From Bacteroides_E sp964583185 (GTDB lineage: Bacteria; Bacteroidota; Bacteroidia; Bacteroidales; Bacteroidaceae): DNA of 34,960 nt. The stretch is taken from positions 1 to 34,960 of the forward strand of contig CAZOVL010000021.1 in assembly GCA_964583185.1 (NCBI GenBank), given 5' to 3'. This document shows, one piece after another, positions 24,695-34,024 of this stretch. The position numbers and the translations under genes are program-made. The notes under the pieces are model-generated. The model had not been told where the DNA came from. It saw nothing but the letters and a program-made list of their open reading frames with translations, and searched no databases. Position 1 is the stretch's first letter. Each line of letters starts with the position of its first letter.

Positions 24695-25158
24695 TTATAT
24701 TCATCATTTGCATATAGGTAATCAAAAGTAACCTGTTTATAATCAAATAATTCTTTAGAGTTAAAAAAACGTTCTATTTCATTTTTTGCAGCTTCAGGAG
24801 AATCTGCAGCATGCACAATATTTTCTTGAAAACTCATACTATAATCACCTCGAATAGTTCCGGGCGCAGCTAAGCGTCCATTAGTTACTCCAACTAACGT
24901 ACGAACTGTTTGAATAGCATCTACTCCCTCCAAACAACACACAATAACAGGTGCTGTCATCATGGAGTCTTTCACACGTTGAAAAAAAGGTTTTTCACTT
25001 AAGTGAGCATAATGTGCTGATAAAATAGCATCATCTAGCTGGACCATTTTCATTCCAGCTAAACGCAATCCTTTTCTCTCAAAACGAGATATAACTTCAC
25101 CAATTAACCCTCTTTGTAGAGTACAAGGCTTTAAAATAACTAATGTTTTTTCAATCAC
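24691..25158 (-). CDS. ndk: Nucleoside diphosphate kinase
   Basis: 155 residues. LVILKPCTLQRGLIGEV is the N-terminal signature, and the catalytic His116 is in QENIVHAADSPEAAKNEI. It transfers phosphate between nucleoside tri- and diphosphates through phosphohistidine. The start codon is GTG at 25158, where the family's usual start falls (MIEKTLV); no in-frame ATG lies upstream. It overlaps the downstream peptidase gene by 4 bases. A -7 box is at 25200-25207. Confidence 0.95.
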   Translation of the reverse strand: MIEKTLVILKPCTLQRGLIGEVISRFERKGLRLAGMKMVQLDDAILSAHYAHLSEKPFFQRVKDSMMTAPVIVCCLEGVDAIQTVRTLVGVTNGRLAAPGTIRGDYSMSFQENIVHAADSPEAAKNEIERFFNSKELFDYKQVTFDYLYANDEYK

Positions 25159-25199
25159 AAGTATGAAATTAAATGTGTGTTCAAGAAATTAAACATCTC

Positions 25200-25207
25200 C
25201 AAAGGTA
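25200..25207 (-). promoter_or_regulatory. ndk promoter, -7 box
   Basis: CAAAGGTA on plus reads TACCTTTG on minus, an exact TAnnTTTG, about 42 bases before the ndk start. No convincing -33. Confidence 0.5.
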
Positions 25208-25358
25208 ACCTTTTTTAAATAAAAAAAGAATAAAATGTTATTTTTCAGCCCTTTAGGAGGCATTCAGGGCAACAGCAGATAGAACATAACACACTGAACA
25301 ACAAACAAATACAAAACCAATATGTTTTACAACATACAGGCCTACCACAAAAAGAAGG

Positions 25359-27455
25359 TTAACTAATTACACCCCAATTATTAGTTTTCTTATACAATCG
25401 ATCTAACTCTTTCCACAATATTTTATTTTCGGGTTTCTGATATTGTGGATCTTCTTTAATAACTAAAATAGCAATATCACGTACATATTTAAGTAACTGA
25501 CTATCTCGAGTAATATTTGCCACCTTCAGAGCGAACGCTATTCCACTCTGTTGTGTTCCCTCTAAATCACCAGGCCCACGAAGTTTCAAATCAGCCTCTG
25601 CAATTTCAAAGCCATCGGTTGTCTGTACCATAATTTCTAGTCGTTTACGGGTATCTTCAGACAACTTATAACTTGAAACCAGGATACAATACGATTGATT
25701 TCCTCCTCTTCCTACTCGTCCACGTAACTGATGTAACTGAGAAAGGCCAAAACGCTCTGCATTTTCTATAATCATAACTGTGGCATTGGGCACATTCACT
25801 CCTACTTCAATAACGGTAGTTGCAACCATTATTTGTGTGTCGCCTCGTACAAAGAGCTGCATTTGTTCTTCTTTCTCCTTCGGTTTCATTCTACCGTGTA
25901 CCTTACTGATTTTATGATTGGAAAATTCTTGTTGAATCAACTCATACCCATCTTCCAAATTCTTTAAATCAATTTTCTCGCTTTCCTCAATTAACGGATA
26001 AACAATATAGATCTGACGACCTTCATCTAATTGTTGATGCATAAATTGATAAAGAGACTTCCTTCCGGAATCAAAGCGATGTTGAGTTATAATTGGTTTT
26101 CTTCCGGGGGGCAATTCATCAATAACGGAAACCTCCAGGTCACCATAAAGAGTCATCGCTAAAGTTCTTGGAATAGGCGTTGCGGTCATCACTAATACGT
26201 GAGGAGGATTATTGTTTTTAGTCCATAACTTTGCACGCTGAGCCACGCCAAAACGATGTTGTTCATCAATTACAGCAAATCCCAAAGCAGCAAATTGTAC
26301 TACATCTTCTATTAAAGCGTGTGTACCCACCAATATATGGATACTTCCATCAAGTAATCCTTCGTGTATTTCTTTTCTCTTCTTTGCAGGTATTGATCCG
26401 GTTAACAACTCCACGCGTATATCCAAACCAAAAAGAAATTCCATTATGGTTTCATAGTGTTGCTGAGCTAAAATTTCAGTAGGAGCCATCATACAAGCCT
26501 GATAACCATTATCTAAAGCAATCAGCATACTCATTAGCGCCACCAAAGTTTTGCCACTTCCCACATCACCTTGTAATAGTCGATTCATTTGAACTCCACT
26601 GCCCATATCACGACGAATCTCTTTGATGACACGTTTTTGAGCATTAGTCAACTCAAAAGGCAAATTTTGATGAAAGAACTTATTAAAGTGCTCACCTACA
26701 TTTGAAAAGATATACCCTTTATATCTTTTTTGCCGTTCGTTAGCATAACGTAGAATATTTAGTTGCACATATAACAACTCTTCAAACTTCAGCCTAAATT
26801 CTGCTTTTTGAAACAAAAGAGGATTCTTAGGAAAGTGCATATTTGATACTGCTTCTGTCAAAGACATTAACCTCTCTTTTTTTAAAATATAATCGGGTAA
26901 TGTCTCCTTTAAAGGCTCTTTTAGCATTTCTAAAACTTGCCCCATCATACGCTCAATAACACGTGAGGTCACTCCCGCTTTCTTCATCTTCTCAGTGGTG
27001 TTATAAAAAGGTCGTAAACCTAAATTAGATATTACTTCCTGAGACACCTCCTCTATATCCGGATGAGCCAGATTTAGCCTTTGACCAAAAACAGTAGGTT
27101 TACCAAATACAATATACTCTTTGTTCAGCTTATACGTTTTTTCGATGTACTTCACTCCTCTAAACCAAACCAAATCAACAACACCTGTTCCATCAGAAAA
27201 ATGGGCAACCAAACGTTTCTTATACCCTTCACCTATTGCACTCATAGATAGGATTCTTCCTTTTAACTGAATATAGGGCATTGATCCGTGCAACTCACGA
27301 ATGGTATATATTTTACTGCGGTCGATGTGTTTGTATGGGAAATAAAAAAGCAAATCATATAAAGAGTAGACATCCAACTCTTTATTAAACAAAGCAGCAC
27401 GTCGGGGACCAACTCCTGAAAGGTACTTTATGTCTTGTGTTGTTAAATCGAACAT
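25359..27455 (-). CDS. recG: ATP-dependent DNA helicase RecG
   Basis: 698 residues from ATG at 27455, which shares one base with the ispD stop (TGATG); a GTG one codon earlier is possible. The N-terminal wedge/OB domain begins YLSGVGPRRAALF, then LLFYFPYKHIDRS. Helicase motifs: Walker A GDVGSGKT, DEQHRFG (DEQH box), TATPIPRTLA, and motif VI QLRGRVGRG. The C-terminal FGLSQLHQLRGR and the LRGPGDLEGTQQSG segment are RecG hallmarks. It remodels stalled forks and Holliday junctions. Last gene of the pdxJ unit. Confidence 0.96.
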   Translation of the reverse strand: MFDLTTQDIKYLSGVGPRRAALFNKELDVYSLYDLLFYFPYKHIDRSKIYTIRELHGSMPYIQLKGRILSMSAIGEGYKKRLVAHFSDGTGVVDLVWFRGVKYIEKTYKLNKEYIVFGKPTVFGQRLNLAHPDIEEVSQEVISNLGLRPFYNTTEKMKKAGVTSRVIERMMGQVLEMLKEPLKETLPDYILKKERLMSLTEAVSNMHFPKNPLLFQKAEFRLKFEELLYVQLNILRYANERQKRYKGYIFSNVGEHFNKFFHQNLPFELTNAQKRVIKEIRRDMGSGVQMNRLLQGDVGSGKTLVALMSMLIALDNGYQACMMAPTEILAQQHYETIMEFLFGLDIRVELLTGSIPAKKRKEIHEGLLDGSIHILVGTHALIEDVVQFAALGFAVIDEQHRFGVAQRAKLWTKNNNPPHVLVMTATPIPRTLAMTLYGDLEVSVIDELPPGRKPIITQHRFDSGRKSLYQFMHQQLDEGRQIYIVYPLIEESEKIDLKNLEDGYELIQQEFSNHKISKVHGRMKPKEKEEQMQLFVRGDTQIMVATTVIEVGVNVPNATVMIIENAERFGLSQLHQLRGRVGRGGNQSYCILVSSYKLSEDTRKRLEIMVQTTDGFEIAEADLKLRGPGDLEGTQQSGIAFALKVANITRDSQLLKYVRDIAILVIKEDPQYQKPENKILWKELDRLYKKTNNWGVIS

Positions 27456-28123
27456 CACATCAGACTCTCCGCAATTTTCAGATGATAAGGAGTGGTTAAT
27501 TTTATATTTTCCTCATTGCCTTTTACGGTATGAATAACTCCTCCATTGGCCTCAACAACAGATGCATCATCAGTAAACAGAGAAGTATACGGCTGTTTAT
27601 AAGCATTCTTTAGCGTTTCAACCTCAAAAACTTGAGGGGTTTGCACAATTAAAAATTTAGACCGATCTACCATACGAGTTTCTCCCTCTCCTTTTATCTC
27701 TCGGAGAGACTCTTGAACATCAATAACCGGTATAATTGCTTTTTTCTTTTCTGCCTCCCCATAACAAGTAGCCAAAACAGATAAAGAAACAAAGGGGCGA
27801 ACCCCGTCGTGAATAGCCACAACACCTTCGCCCTTAATTTTTGACAATCCATTGAAAACGGAATGAAAACGAGTACTTCCACCATCAGCAATTTGATGAG
27901 GAACGGAGAAAGAGAACTCCTCACATAACTCTTTCCAATAAACTTGCTGATCTTTAGGTAAAACCAAGATGATTTCTACTGATGCATCAAAAGTGTAAAA
28001 CACTTCTAGCGTATGCATCAGTATAGGCTTTCCTTTGAGTAATAAGAACTGCTTGGGTAAATCACTCTGCATACGAGTACCTTTTCCCCCGGCAACAATT
28101 ACAGCAAACCGTTTCTTAGACAT
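27455..28123 (-). CDS. ispD: 2-C-methyl-D-erythritol 4-phosphate cytidylyltransferase
   Basis: 222 residues. The CTP-binding loop reads VIVAGGKGTRMQSDLPKQFLLLKGKPILMHTL, AIHDGVRPF is the central motif, and TPQVFEVETLKNAY with LFTDDASVVE is near the end. It makes CDP-methylerythritol in the non-mevalonate isoprenoid pathway. Four bases separate it from the DJ-1 gene, and it touches recG, so it is embedded in the operon. Confidence 0.95.
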   Translation of the reverse strand: MSKKRFAVIVAGGKGTRMQSDLPKQFLLLKGKPILMHTLEVFYTFDASVEIILVLPKDQQVYWKELCEEFSFSVPHQIADGGSTRFHSVFNGLSKIKGEGVVAIHDGVRPFVSLSVLATCYGEAEKKKAIIPVIDVQESLREIKGEGETRMVDRSKFLIVQTPQVFEVETLKNAYKQPYTSLFTDDASVVEANGGVIHTVKGNEENIKLTTPYHLKIAESLM

Positions 28124-28127
28124 AGCT

Positions 28128-28679
28128 CTATGCCTTAAATTGCATTTCTTCAGCTATCTTTTGGGCTTTTTCCTTACTAATTAAACGTTCTACTATTTTT
28201 AAAGCAAAAGGAAGAGAAGCTCCGGGACCTTTACCTGTAATGATGTATTCATCTTGCTCCACAAGATTAGCTGTATATTCAGCTCCCTCTAAAAATCCCT
28301 CAAAACCGGGATAGCTAGTTACCTTACGTCCTTTAACTAGTCCCAGCTTACCCAAAGCCATAGGTGCAGCGCAAATAGCAGCAATCGGTTTTTTCTCTGC
28401 ATCAAATTTCATTAATAACTCTTGCAGTCCCTTATGATTAGCTAAAGTCTCAGCACCAGGCATTCCTCCCGGCAGTATCAACTGTACTGTTTCCGAGAAA
28501 TCGGCTGTTTCAAAAAGCTCATCAACCTGAATAACCACATTATGAGCACCTGTTACCATTTTATTTCCTGTCACCGATGTCATAACAACATCTAATCCGG
28601 CTCTTCGAAGCACATCTACAGAAGTTAGTGCTTCTATTTCTTCAAATCCATCTGCGAAAAAAATATGTACTGTACTCAT
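28128..28679 (-). CDS. DJ-1/PfpI family protein
   Basis: 183 residues, one flavodoxin-like domain. The Glu in ADGFEEIEA and the nucleophilic Cys103 in AAICAAPMALG give the DJ-1 active site, and LPGGMPGAETL is the glycine loop. It resembles the ThiJ/YajL branch, for which protein or glyoxal deglycase and chaperone roles have been proposed and debated. Seven bases after tonB and four before ispD, so it is co-transcribed. Confidence 0.92.
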   Translation of the reverse strand: MSTVHIFFADGFEEIEALTSVDVLRRAGLDVVMTSVTGNKMVTGAHNVVIQVDELFETADFSETVQLILPGGMPGAETLANHKGLQELLMKFDAEKKPIAAICAAPMALGKLGLVKGRKVTSYPGFEGFLEGAEYTANLVEQDEYIITGKGPGASLPFALKIVERLISKEKAQKIAEEMQFKA

Positions 28680-28686
28680 AATAGAA

Positions 28687-29508
28687 TTATTTTAAGTTAA
28701 ACTGATATGTAATCGTACCGGCTTGGTTATTCACACCACTCACGGCATTAAATCTTGCTCTTTTTGCAGCATCTTCTGCTGCTTTTCTCAAGGCGGGATT
28801 TACAGTATTTGTTTTAGGGTTTAAGCCGGTTGAAACGACTTGTCCTTCCGGGTTTACCACAATATTAATAACAACTATACCTTCTTCCTGTACATTATAA
28901 ACAGGTCTAGGTAACCCTTCAGGTCCAATGGAACGACCACTCAGGTCAAAGTTTCCATACCCTCCAATTCCTTGTTTTTTTCCGGTATCACTATTTCCCG
29001 TAGCCACACCTTCCACTCCCTCACCACTTTCACCTTCTCCTCTACTGCCCATTGACGTTCCTTTACTAAAAGCTCCGGTAACACGATTCGCAGCAGCAGC
29101 TTCAGCTGCTTTCCTCTCTCGCTCTGCTTTTTCCTTTGCCAAACGTTTAGCTTCTGCTTCTTTTTCAGCTTCGGTAGGTTGTGGTTTTTCTTCTACTTTT
29201 TTGGGTGCTTCACTATGAGTTTCCATAGCTACTGTTTCTTCTTCAGTTTGTGTAATGATGTGTTGCTCATCCGGTTCGTTAGCTTCTGAGGTTTCAACCT
29301 CTTGAGGTTCATTATAACCGGACACCAAACTTTCGGGATTAAAAGTACCTTGTGCCACATCCACAAAACCCAATAATACAGGAACCCCACTTTCTTCTTG
29401 AGGTTCAGGGACAACAATACTTATCCAGAACAAAAGGGCAATAAGAGCTGAGTGGACTATGAAAGCCCCTATAATTCCAACATATTTTCCCTTTTTCTTA
29501 TTCGACAT
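28687..29508 (-). CDS. tonB: TonB energy transducer
   Basis: 273 residues. A short basic cytosolic start and one membrane helix (VGIIGAFIVHSALIALLFWI) lead into an acidic periplasmic linker (residues 35-110). A charged Ala/Glu/Lys-rich helix (about 110-140), a Gly-rich stretch, and the C-terminal TonB-like domain (PRPVYNVQEEGIVVINIVV, AKRARFNAV) follow. The low-complexity middle is normal for Bacteroidetes TonB proteins. It follows exbD with no gap (stop and start adjoin), so ExbB-ExbD-TonB form one complex and one operon. Confidence 0.88.
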   Translation of the reverse strand: MSNKKKGKYVGIIGAFIVHSALIALLFWISIVVPEPQEESGVPVLLGFVDVAQGTFNPESLVSGYNEPQEVETSEANEPDEQHIITQTEEETVAMETHSEAPKKVEEKPQPTEAEKEAEAKRLAKEKAERERKAAEAAAANRVTGAFSKGTSMGSRGEGESGEGVEGVATGNSDTGKKQGIGGYGNFDLSGRSIGPEGLPRPVYNVQEEGIVVINIVVNPEGQVVSTGLNPKTNTVNPALRKAAEDAAKRARFNAVSGVNNQAGTITYQFNLK

Positions 29509-29925
29509 TTACTTTTTATCTGAAGGTGGACGAGTTGCCAAGACCATTTTAAACTTGTTCTCATTGGCAATATTTAACACACGCACAATCTCACGATAAG
29601 GTACTGTTTCATCAGCATATAAAGCCACATACATCTCCGGTTCTCTAATGGCACATTCTTCCAGAAAAGGAGCTAAATCTTCCAAGGCTAGCTGTTGCTC
29701 TTTGTCATTACCAAAACCGGCATAATAATTCAAATCCTTATCAATAATTACCCGCGTTAACGGTTTTGCCGAAGTCTGCTGTTTGCCCTGAGGTAAAAGT
29801 ACTTTAATGGCATTAGGAGATACAACAGTAGAAGTTATCATAAAAAAGATCAACAGCAAGAATATGATGTCAGTCATTGACGCCATATTAAATGCTGGTG
29901 TAACTTTTGATCTACGTTTTAACAT
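29509..29925 (-). CDS. exbD: ExbD/TolR family biopolymer transporter
   Basis: 138 residues: one N-terminal helix (MTDIIFLLLIFFMITSTVV) preceded by the family's conserved acidic residue in NMASMTDI, then a periplasmic domain (VALYADETVPYREIVRVLNIA). Works with ExbB as the proton channel driving TonB. A TolR role is possible, but adjacency to tonB favours ExbD. Confidence 0.92.
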   Translation of the reverse strand: MLKRRSKVTPAFNMASMTDIIFLLLIFFMITSTVVSPNAIKVLLPQGKQQTSAKPLTRVIIDKDLNYYAGFGNDKEQQLALEDLAPFLEECAIREPEMYVALYADETVPYREIVRVLNIANENKFKMVLATRPPSDKK

Positions 29926-29958
29926 AAAGTAAAAATTTATAGATAAATGAGGATTCCC

Positions 29959-30678
29959 CTACTTCTTTACCGGTTCATTCAGTAAGTCCATAAACATCAT
30001 AGTCTTACTTTCCATTTTATTCACAATACCATCTACAATAGTAACCAAATAGTTATAGGCAAACATAGCTATGATACCTACAATTAAACCACCTACTGTA
30101 GTTACCATCGCTTCGTATATACCTCCTGATAGAAGAGTGATATCCACATTATTTCCGGCATTCGCCATTTCATAGAAAGCTCTAACCATACCGGTTACTG
30201 TACCTAAGAAACCAATCATAGGTGCTCCACTGGAAATAGTAGCCATAAAGTTTAAGCCTCGCTCCAGCTTTGCCACTTCCATATTTCCCACATTTTCTAT
30301 GGCTGCCTGAATATCATTTACCGGTCTACCCAATCGGCTAATTCCTTTCTCAATCATACGAGAAGCAGGCGTATCTGTAGCCCTGCAATATTGAATGGCC
30401 GACTTAATCTCTCCTTCAAGAATATAGTCTTTTATTTTATCCATAAACTGAGGGTCTTCTTTTCCTGCTTTTCGAATGACATAAATACGTTCAAAAAGAA
30501 TGTAGAAAGCAATTAAAGACAAAAGAAGAAGGACAATCATTATCCATCCTCCCTTAAGAGCCATATCAAAAAGGTTCATTGATTCAGAAGCATTTACCTC
30601 TGTTAATACAGGATTCTCCAATAAAAGAGAATCAACTCCTTGAGCTACACTTTGAGCTAACAATATTATTCCACCCAT
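29959..30678 (-). CDS. exbB: ExbB/TolQ family proton channel
   Basis: 239 residues. Three helices: about 42-60 (GGWIMIVLLLLSLIAFYIL), then MATISSGAPMIGFLGTVTGMVRAF, then MVTTVGGLIVGIIAMFAYNYL. The conserved LGTVTGM loop of the MotA/TolQ/ExbB family is present. An extra hydrophobic N-terminal stretch (GGIILLAQSVAQGV) may be a signal or a fourth helix. It starts two bases after pdxJ ends and stands 33 bases before exbD. Confidence 0.93.
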   Translation of the reverse strand: MGGIILLAQSVAQGVDSLLLENPVLTEVNASESMNLFDMALKGGWIMIVLLLLSLIAFYILFERIYVIRKAGKEDPQFMDKIKDYILEGEIKSAIQYCRATDTPASRMIEKGISRLGRPVNDIQAAIENVGNMEVAKLERGLNFMATISSGAPMIGFLGTVTGMVRAFYEMANAGNNVDITLLSGGIYEAMVTTVGGLIVGIIAMFAYNYLVTIVDGIVNKMESKTMMFMDLLNEPVKK

Positions 30679-30680
30679 TA

Positions 30681-31394
30681 TTATCGCAGACAGTTTTTAT
30701 ACTCTTGAATTGCTTTTTCCAGCCCAATATAAAGTGCATCGCTAATTAAAGCGTGGCCAATTGAAACCTCATCAATCCAAGGAATTGTTTTGTATAAGTA
30801 ATTTAAATTCTCTAAGCTTAAATCGTGACCTGCATTGAGCCCCAACCCCAATGAACGAGCTAATTTAGCACATTCCAAATAAGGAGCAACTGCTTGTTCT
30901 CTATCCGCAGAATATCCTTTAGCATAAGGCTCGGTATATAGCTCCACACGGTCAGCTCCGGCTTTTGCTGCATATTCAATCATCTCCGGATGTGGATCAA
31001 CAAAAACCGAGGTTCTTATTCCTGCATCACTAAAACGTGAAAGAATAGGTTTCAAAAACTCTAAATGTTTCTTTGTATTCCATCCTTCATTAGAAGTAAT
31101 TTGATCCGGATCGTCCGGAACTAAAGTAACTTGATGAGGTTTTACCTGTAGAACCAAATCAATAAATTCATCAGAAGGGTACCCTTCAATATTAAATTCT
31201 GTTTTTAGAACCGGCCGTAAATCATATACATCTTGTTTCTTTATGTGACGTTCATCCGGTCTTGGATGTACAGTAATACCTTCAGCTCCAAACTTTTCAC
31301 AATTTATAGCAGCTTCAACTACATTAGGAACCTCTTCTCCCCGAGAATTCCTCAAAGTAGCTATTTTATTGATATTTACGCTTAATTTAGTCAT
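30681..31394 (-). CDS. pdxJ: Pyridoxine 5'-phosphate synthase
   Basis: 237 residues from ATG at 31394 (MTKLSVNINKIATLRNSRG), the family's normal start. An upstream in-frame ATG at 31427 would overlap the -7 box and is rejected. Landmarks: GITVHPRPDERHI, TLVPDDP, FVDPHPE, AGADRVELYTEPYA, GLNAGHDL and EVSIGHALISDAL, covering the catalytic His and Glu residues of PdxJ. It condenses 1-deoxyxylulose 5-phosphate with 3-amino-2-oxopropyl phosphate to make vitamin B6. First gene of the seven-gene unit. Confidence 0.96.
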   Translation of the reverse strand: MTKLSVNINKIATLRNSRGEEVPNVVEAAINCEKFGAEGITVHPRPDERHIKKQDVYDLRPVLKTEFNIEGYPSDEFIDLVLQVKPHQVTLVPDDPDQITSNEGWNTKKHLEFLKPILSRFSDAGIRTSVFVDPHPEMIEYAAKAGADRVELYTEPYAKGYSADREQAVAPYLECAKLARSLGLGLNAGHDLSLENLNYLYKTIPWIDEVSIGHALISDALYIGLEKAIQEYKNCLR

Positions 31395-31416
31395 AACACT
31401 TTTTCTCGGTTTTGTA

Positions 31417-31424
31417 CAAAAATA
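31417..31424 (-). promoter_or_regulatory. pdxJ operon promoter, -7 box
   Basis: CAAAAATA on plus reads TATTTTTG on minus, an exact TAnnTTTG. The expected start is near 31410, about 15 nt before the pdxJ ATG. The divergent nadK gene begins about 80 bases away. Confidence 0.45.
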
Positions 31425-31505
31425 CAAATATTAGTCATACATTGAGAGGAAAGCTAAAAAAAAATACCATTTTTGTATTATAACCATTTAGTGAACTCAG
31501 AAGAA

Positions 31506-32387
31506 ATGAAATTTGCAATCATAGGAAATACACATCAGCCTAAAAAGTCAGGGCATATTGATAAACTTTTTGAAATATTACAAAAATACAATGCTGAAAT
31601 TCTAATCTGTAAGCGTTTTTATCAGTTCTTAAATCAAGAAAAAAGAGAATGGAATTTTGACATTACCCTTTTTGAAAACGATTTATTTAATGCTGATCTG
31701 GTGATTAGTGTTGGTGGTGATGGAACCTTTCTGCAAGCTGCTAGCCGAGTTGGCGATAAAAACATTCCTATTCTTGGAATTAACACCGGACGGTTGGGTT
31801 TCCTTGCAGACACCACCCCTAATGAAATTGAGGAAGTACTTAGTGAAATTCACAATCATCAATATACCATTGAAGATCGTAGTGTGCTTCACCTGAAAGG
31901 AGTTGGCAAACAATCTTTTGAGGCTTTTGCTTTGAATGATATTGCCATATTGAAAAGAGACACCTCTTCAATGATAAGTATTCACACCATAGTAGATAAA
32001 CACTACCTTACCACCTATCAAGCTGACGGATTGGTTGTTGCTACTCCTACAGGTTCAACAGCCTATTCTTTGAGTGTGGGTGGACCGGTTCTTGTTCCAC
32101 AAGCCAAAGATATTGTTATTACACCTGTTGCTCCTCACAGTTTAAATGTTCGTCCCATTGTTATAAGTGATACTTCATCCATTACCTTGAACATAGAAAG
32201 TAGAAATCACAACTTCCTTGTAGCTATTGATGGCAGGAGCAAAGCGTTGGATGAAAACACTCAATTACACATTAGTAAAGCCAACTACACAATTAAAGTG
32301 GTACAACGCATTGGCCACGTATTCTTCAACACATTACAGAACAAGTTAATGTGGGGAGTCGATAAAAGAAGAACATCCAGCAGATAA
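31506..32387 (+). CDS. nadK: NAD kinase
   Basis: 293 residues from ATG at 31506 (MKFAIIGNTHQP). An ATG 11 codons earlier gives a tail foreign to the family. GGDGTFL (70-76) is the ATP-binding motif, GINTGRLGFLAD and the DGLVVATPTGSTAYSLSVGG block are the NAD site. It phosphorylates NAD to NADP. Divergent from pdxJ; CATTTTTG near 31470 is one mismatch from a -7 box. Confidence 0.95.
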   Translation: MKFAIIGNTHQPKKSGHIDKLFEILQKYNAEILICKRFYQFLNQEKREWNFDITLFENDLFNADLVISVGGDGTFLQAASRVGDKNIPILGINTGRLGFLADTTPNEIEEVLSEIHNHQYTIEDRSVLHLKGVGKQSFEAFALNDIAILKRDTSSMISIHTIVDKHYLTTYQADGLVVATPTGSTAYSLSVGGPVLVPQAKDIVITPVAPHSLNVRPIVISDTSSITLNIESRNHNFLVAIDGRSKALDENTQLHISKANYTIKVVQRIGHVFFNTLQNKLMWGVDKRRTSSR

Positions 32388-32418
32388 AGGAGGGAAAAAA
32401 TTTATGCACTAAAAAAGC

Positions 32419-32456
32419 AAGGTCGAGTAATCTCATCTCTTTGAGAACTCGACCTT
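32419..32456. terminator. Bidirectional terminator between nadK and a convergent lipoprotein gene
   Basis: Outer 10-bp stem AAGGTCGAGT (32419-32428) with ACTCGACCTT (32447-32456), and an inner 5-bp stem TCTCA/TGAGA. On the minus strand GC then TTTTTT follows, a good T-tract; on plus the tail is only moderately T-rich. Confidence 0.8.
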
Positions 32457-32520
32457 ATTGGTTTATATTGCTTTTACAATAACAAAATAGGCGTAAAAAC
32501 TTTGTTTTATATCCTAAAAC

Positions 32521-33042
32521 CTACCACCTACCACTATATGTAAGCTCTAAGCTATCCCTGTTATGAATTTTAAAGAATTTACCCCATGGCTCAAAATCTA
32601 CATCTATCTGATCTGAATGTTCATCGGGGAACTCACTCCACTCTTCCTTTTTGAATACATTAGGAACAATCAAATCATAATAACAGGTACTATCTGATTC
32701 ATAAAAAGCAACCATCTTGTCTTTTAACTGAATAGCCCCTATCAACTGTTCACTGTCATAAAAATGAGTTGTTGTTATCATCACATAACATTCGTTCTTC
32801 TTTTTATAGAAAACAAGATCAATTATATCATAATCACTCCGGGGATTAACAGCGAAAAGATCTATTATGAATTTTTCCAATTCATTTAATAAACTGGGGG
32901 CTATTACCTCTGAATAATCAGGTTCAATACTTTTTTCAACAGCCAAAGAATCATTTGCAGAATCAATGGGCTTAGTACTTCGGGTGTGATGGCATCCCAC
33001 AACACAGCTTATTAAAAGCAGTACAAATAAAAATGTTCTCAT
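32521..33042 (-). CDS. Hypothetical lipoprotein
   Basis: 173 residues. A short signal peptide ends VLLLISCVVGC; Cys17 in VVGC is the probable lipidated residue, followed by HHTRSTKP. The mature part is acidic, with DYDIIDLVFYKKKNECYVMI, then FYESDSTCYYDL and a C-terminal FDxEPWGKFFKIHNRDSLELTY. No family recognised. It stands alone between two noncoding stretches, with a shared terminator downstream. Confidence 0.6.
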   Translation of the reverse strand: MRTFLFVLLLISCVVGCHHTRSTKPIDSANDSLAVEKSIEPDYSEVIAPSLLNELEKFIIDLFAVNPRSDYDIIDLVFYKKKNECYVMITTTHFYDSEQLIGAIQLKDKMVAFYESDSTCYYDLIVPNVFKKEEWSEFPDEHSDQIDVDFEPWGKFFKIHNRDSLELTYSGRW

Positions 33043-33411
33043 AGGTTAAAATCCTAAGTTTCTATGTAAATCGTTAGCCTTATTAATTTCTCTTATGTAA
33101 ATATTGTGCTTCCAAGGGGTATAATGATACAGAACTTAAAAGAATGTTCTAAAAGGAAATACATTCATAGTAACCCCTGTTTAATTATTAAAAGGTTGCT
33201 AATTGGTTATCCTTTACATCACTGTACTTAATTGAGAAGTTACATTCAATTTAACTATCTTATTAGTAATACGCAACCTAAGTCTTAAAAGTAATGCTGA
33301 TGTATAGTTTTCAAGATTTTGCTTACTCTCCTTTCTTTTATATAGAAACACTCCCCTCAAGACAATATAAATAATTTTCTAAAAAATATTTAGGTGCTAC
33401 TAGACTCTTAA
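33043..33411. other. Noncoding accessory DNA
   Basis: About 370 AT-rich bases. No ORF, RNA or exact TAnnTTTG box seen on either strand; nothing here that I can support. Confidence 0.3.
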
Positions 33412-33753
33412 TTATTGACAAGACTTCCGCATATATATAACTGATATTAATATATTTATTGTTGAAATTAAAAACATCAACATATATATAGGAATATCTT
33501 CTTTTATTTTTACAGTAAATAGGAAAAGTAATGTCATGATTATAATAAAAAGAAATGAATAAATCGTCAACAATGCTGAGATGGCTAACTTTAGCTTTTT
33601 ATTTTGATACAGCCATAGGAAGGGTATAATTATCAAGCATACACCACAAATTATACACATATCACTCAAATTCTTTAATATTAACAAAAAACCTCCTTGT
33701 ATTACCCACCACAGCAATGTAGCTATTAGAGTATATCTCTTGATTTGTTCCAT
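33412..33753 (-). CDS. Small hypothetical membrane protein
   Basis: 113 residues with four predicted membrane helices: TLIATLLWWVIQGGFLLIL, MCIICGVCLIIIPFLWLY, LAISALLTIYSFLFIIIMTL and IYMLMFLISTINILISVIY. The ends are short and basic (MEQIKR, MRKSCQ). No family recognised and no partner gene close by. Its isolation between two noncoding stretches in an accessory area makes a lineage-specific protein likely. Confidence 0.5.
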   Translation of the reverse strand: MEQIKRYTLIATLLWWVIQGGFLLILKNLSDMCIICGVCLIIIPFLWLYQNKKLKLAISALLTIYSFLFIIIMTLLFLFTVKIKEDIPIYMLMFLISTINILISVIYMRKSCQ

Positions 33754-34024
33754 ATTTATTTCCTTTCAATAGAGAATCTTTAAGAGTTATTCTTCACTAT
33801 TACTTTGTATGCATTGCTTAGAAAATAAGGGTTGGATTCACACCCACTTAAATGTTATCAATTCAAAATATTAGTTAACAAAATAGAGCTATATTTTAGA
33901 TTAAACAACTATTTGTGAATCTTTTTAATCACTTATAATTATAGTCTATTTTACATTGACCTTTTTCTCATTGGAAGAACAATGATTTTACCTGGGTTAA
34001 TAAAAGAAATAATAATGCAATAAA
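33754..34024. other. Noncoding accessory DNA
   Basis: About 270 AT-rich bases upstream of the small membrane protein gene. No ORF or clear promoter seen. Confidence 0.3.

Noticed and set aside
28928..29218. 96-codon plus-strand ORF over tonB
   Set aside because: It is antisense to the low-complexity TonB linker, whose biased codons leave the opposite frame open.
31395..31427. Upstream start for PdxJ
   Set aside because: The family begins at MTKLSVNINK, and the extra 11 codons cover the -7 promoter box.
31473..31505. Upstream start for NAD kinase
   Set aside because: The 11 extra residues do not resemble the family; MKFAIIGN is the usual beginning.
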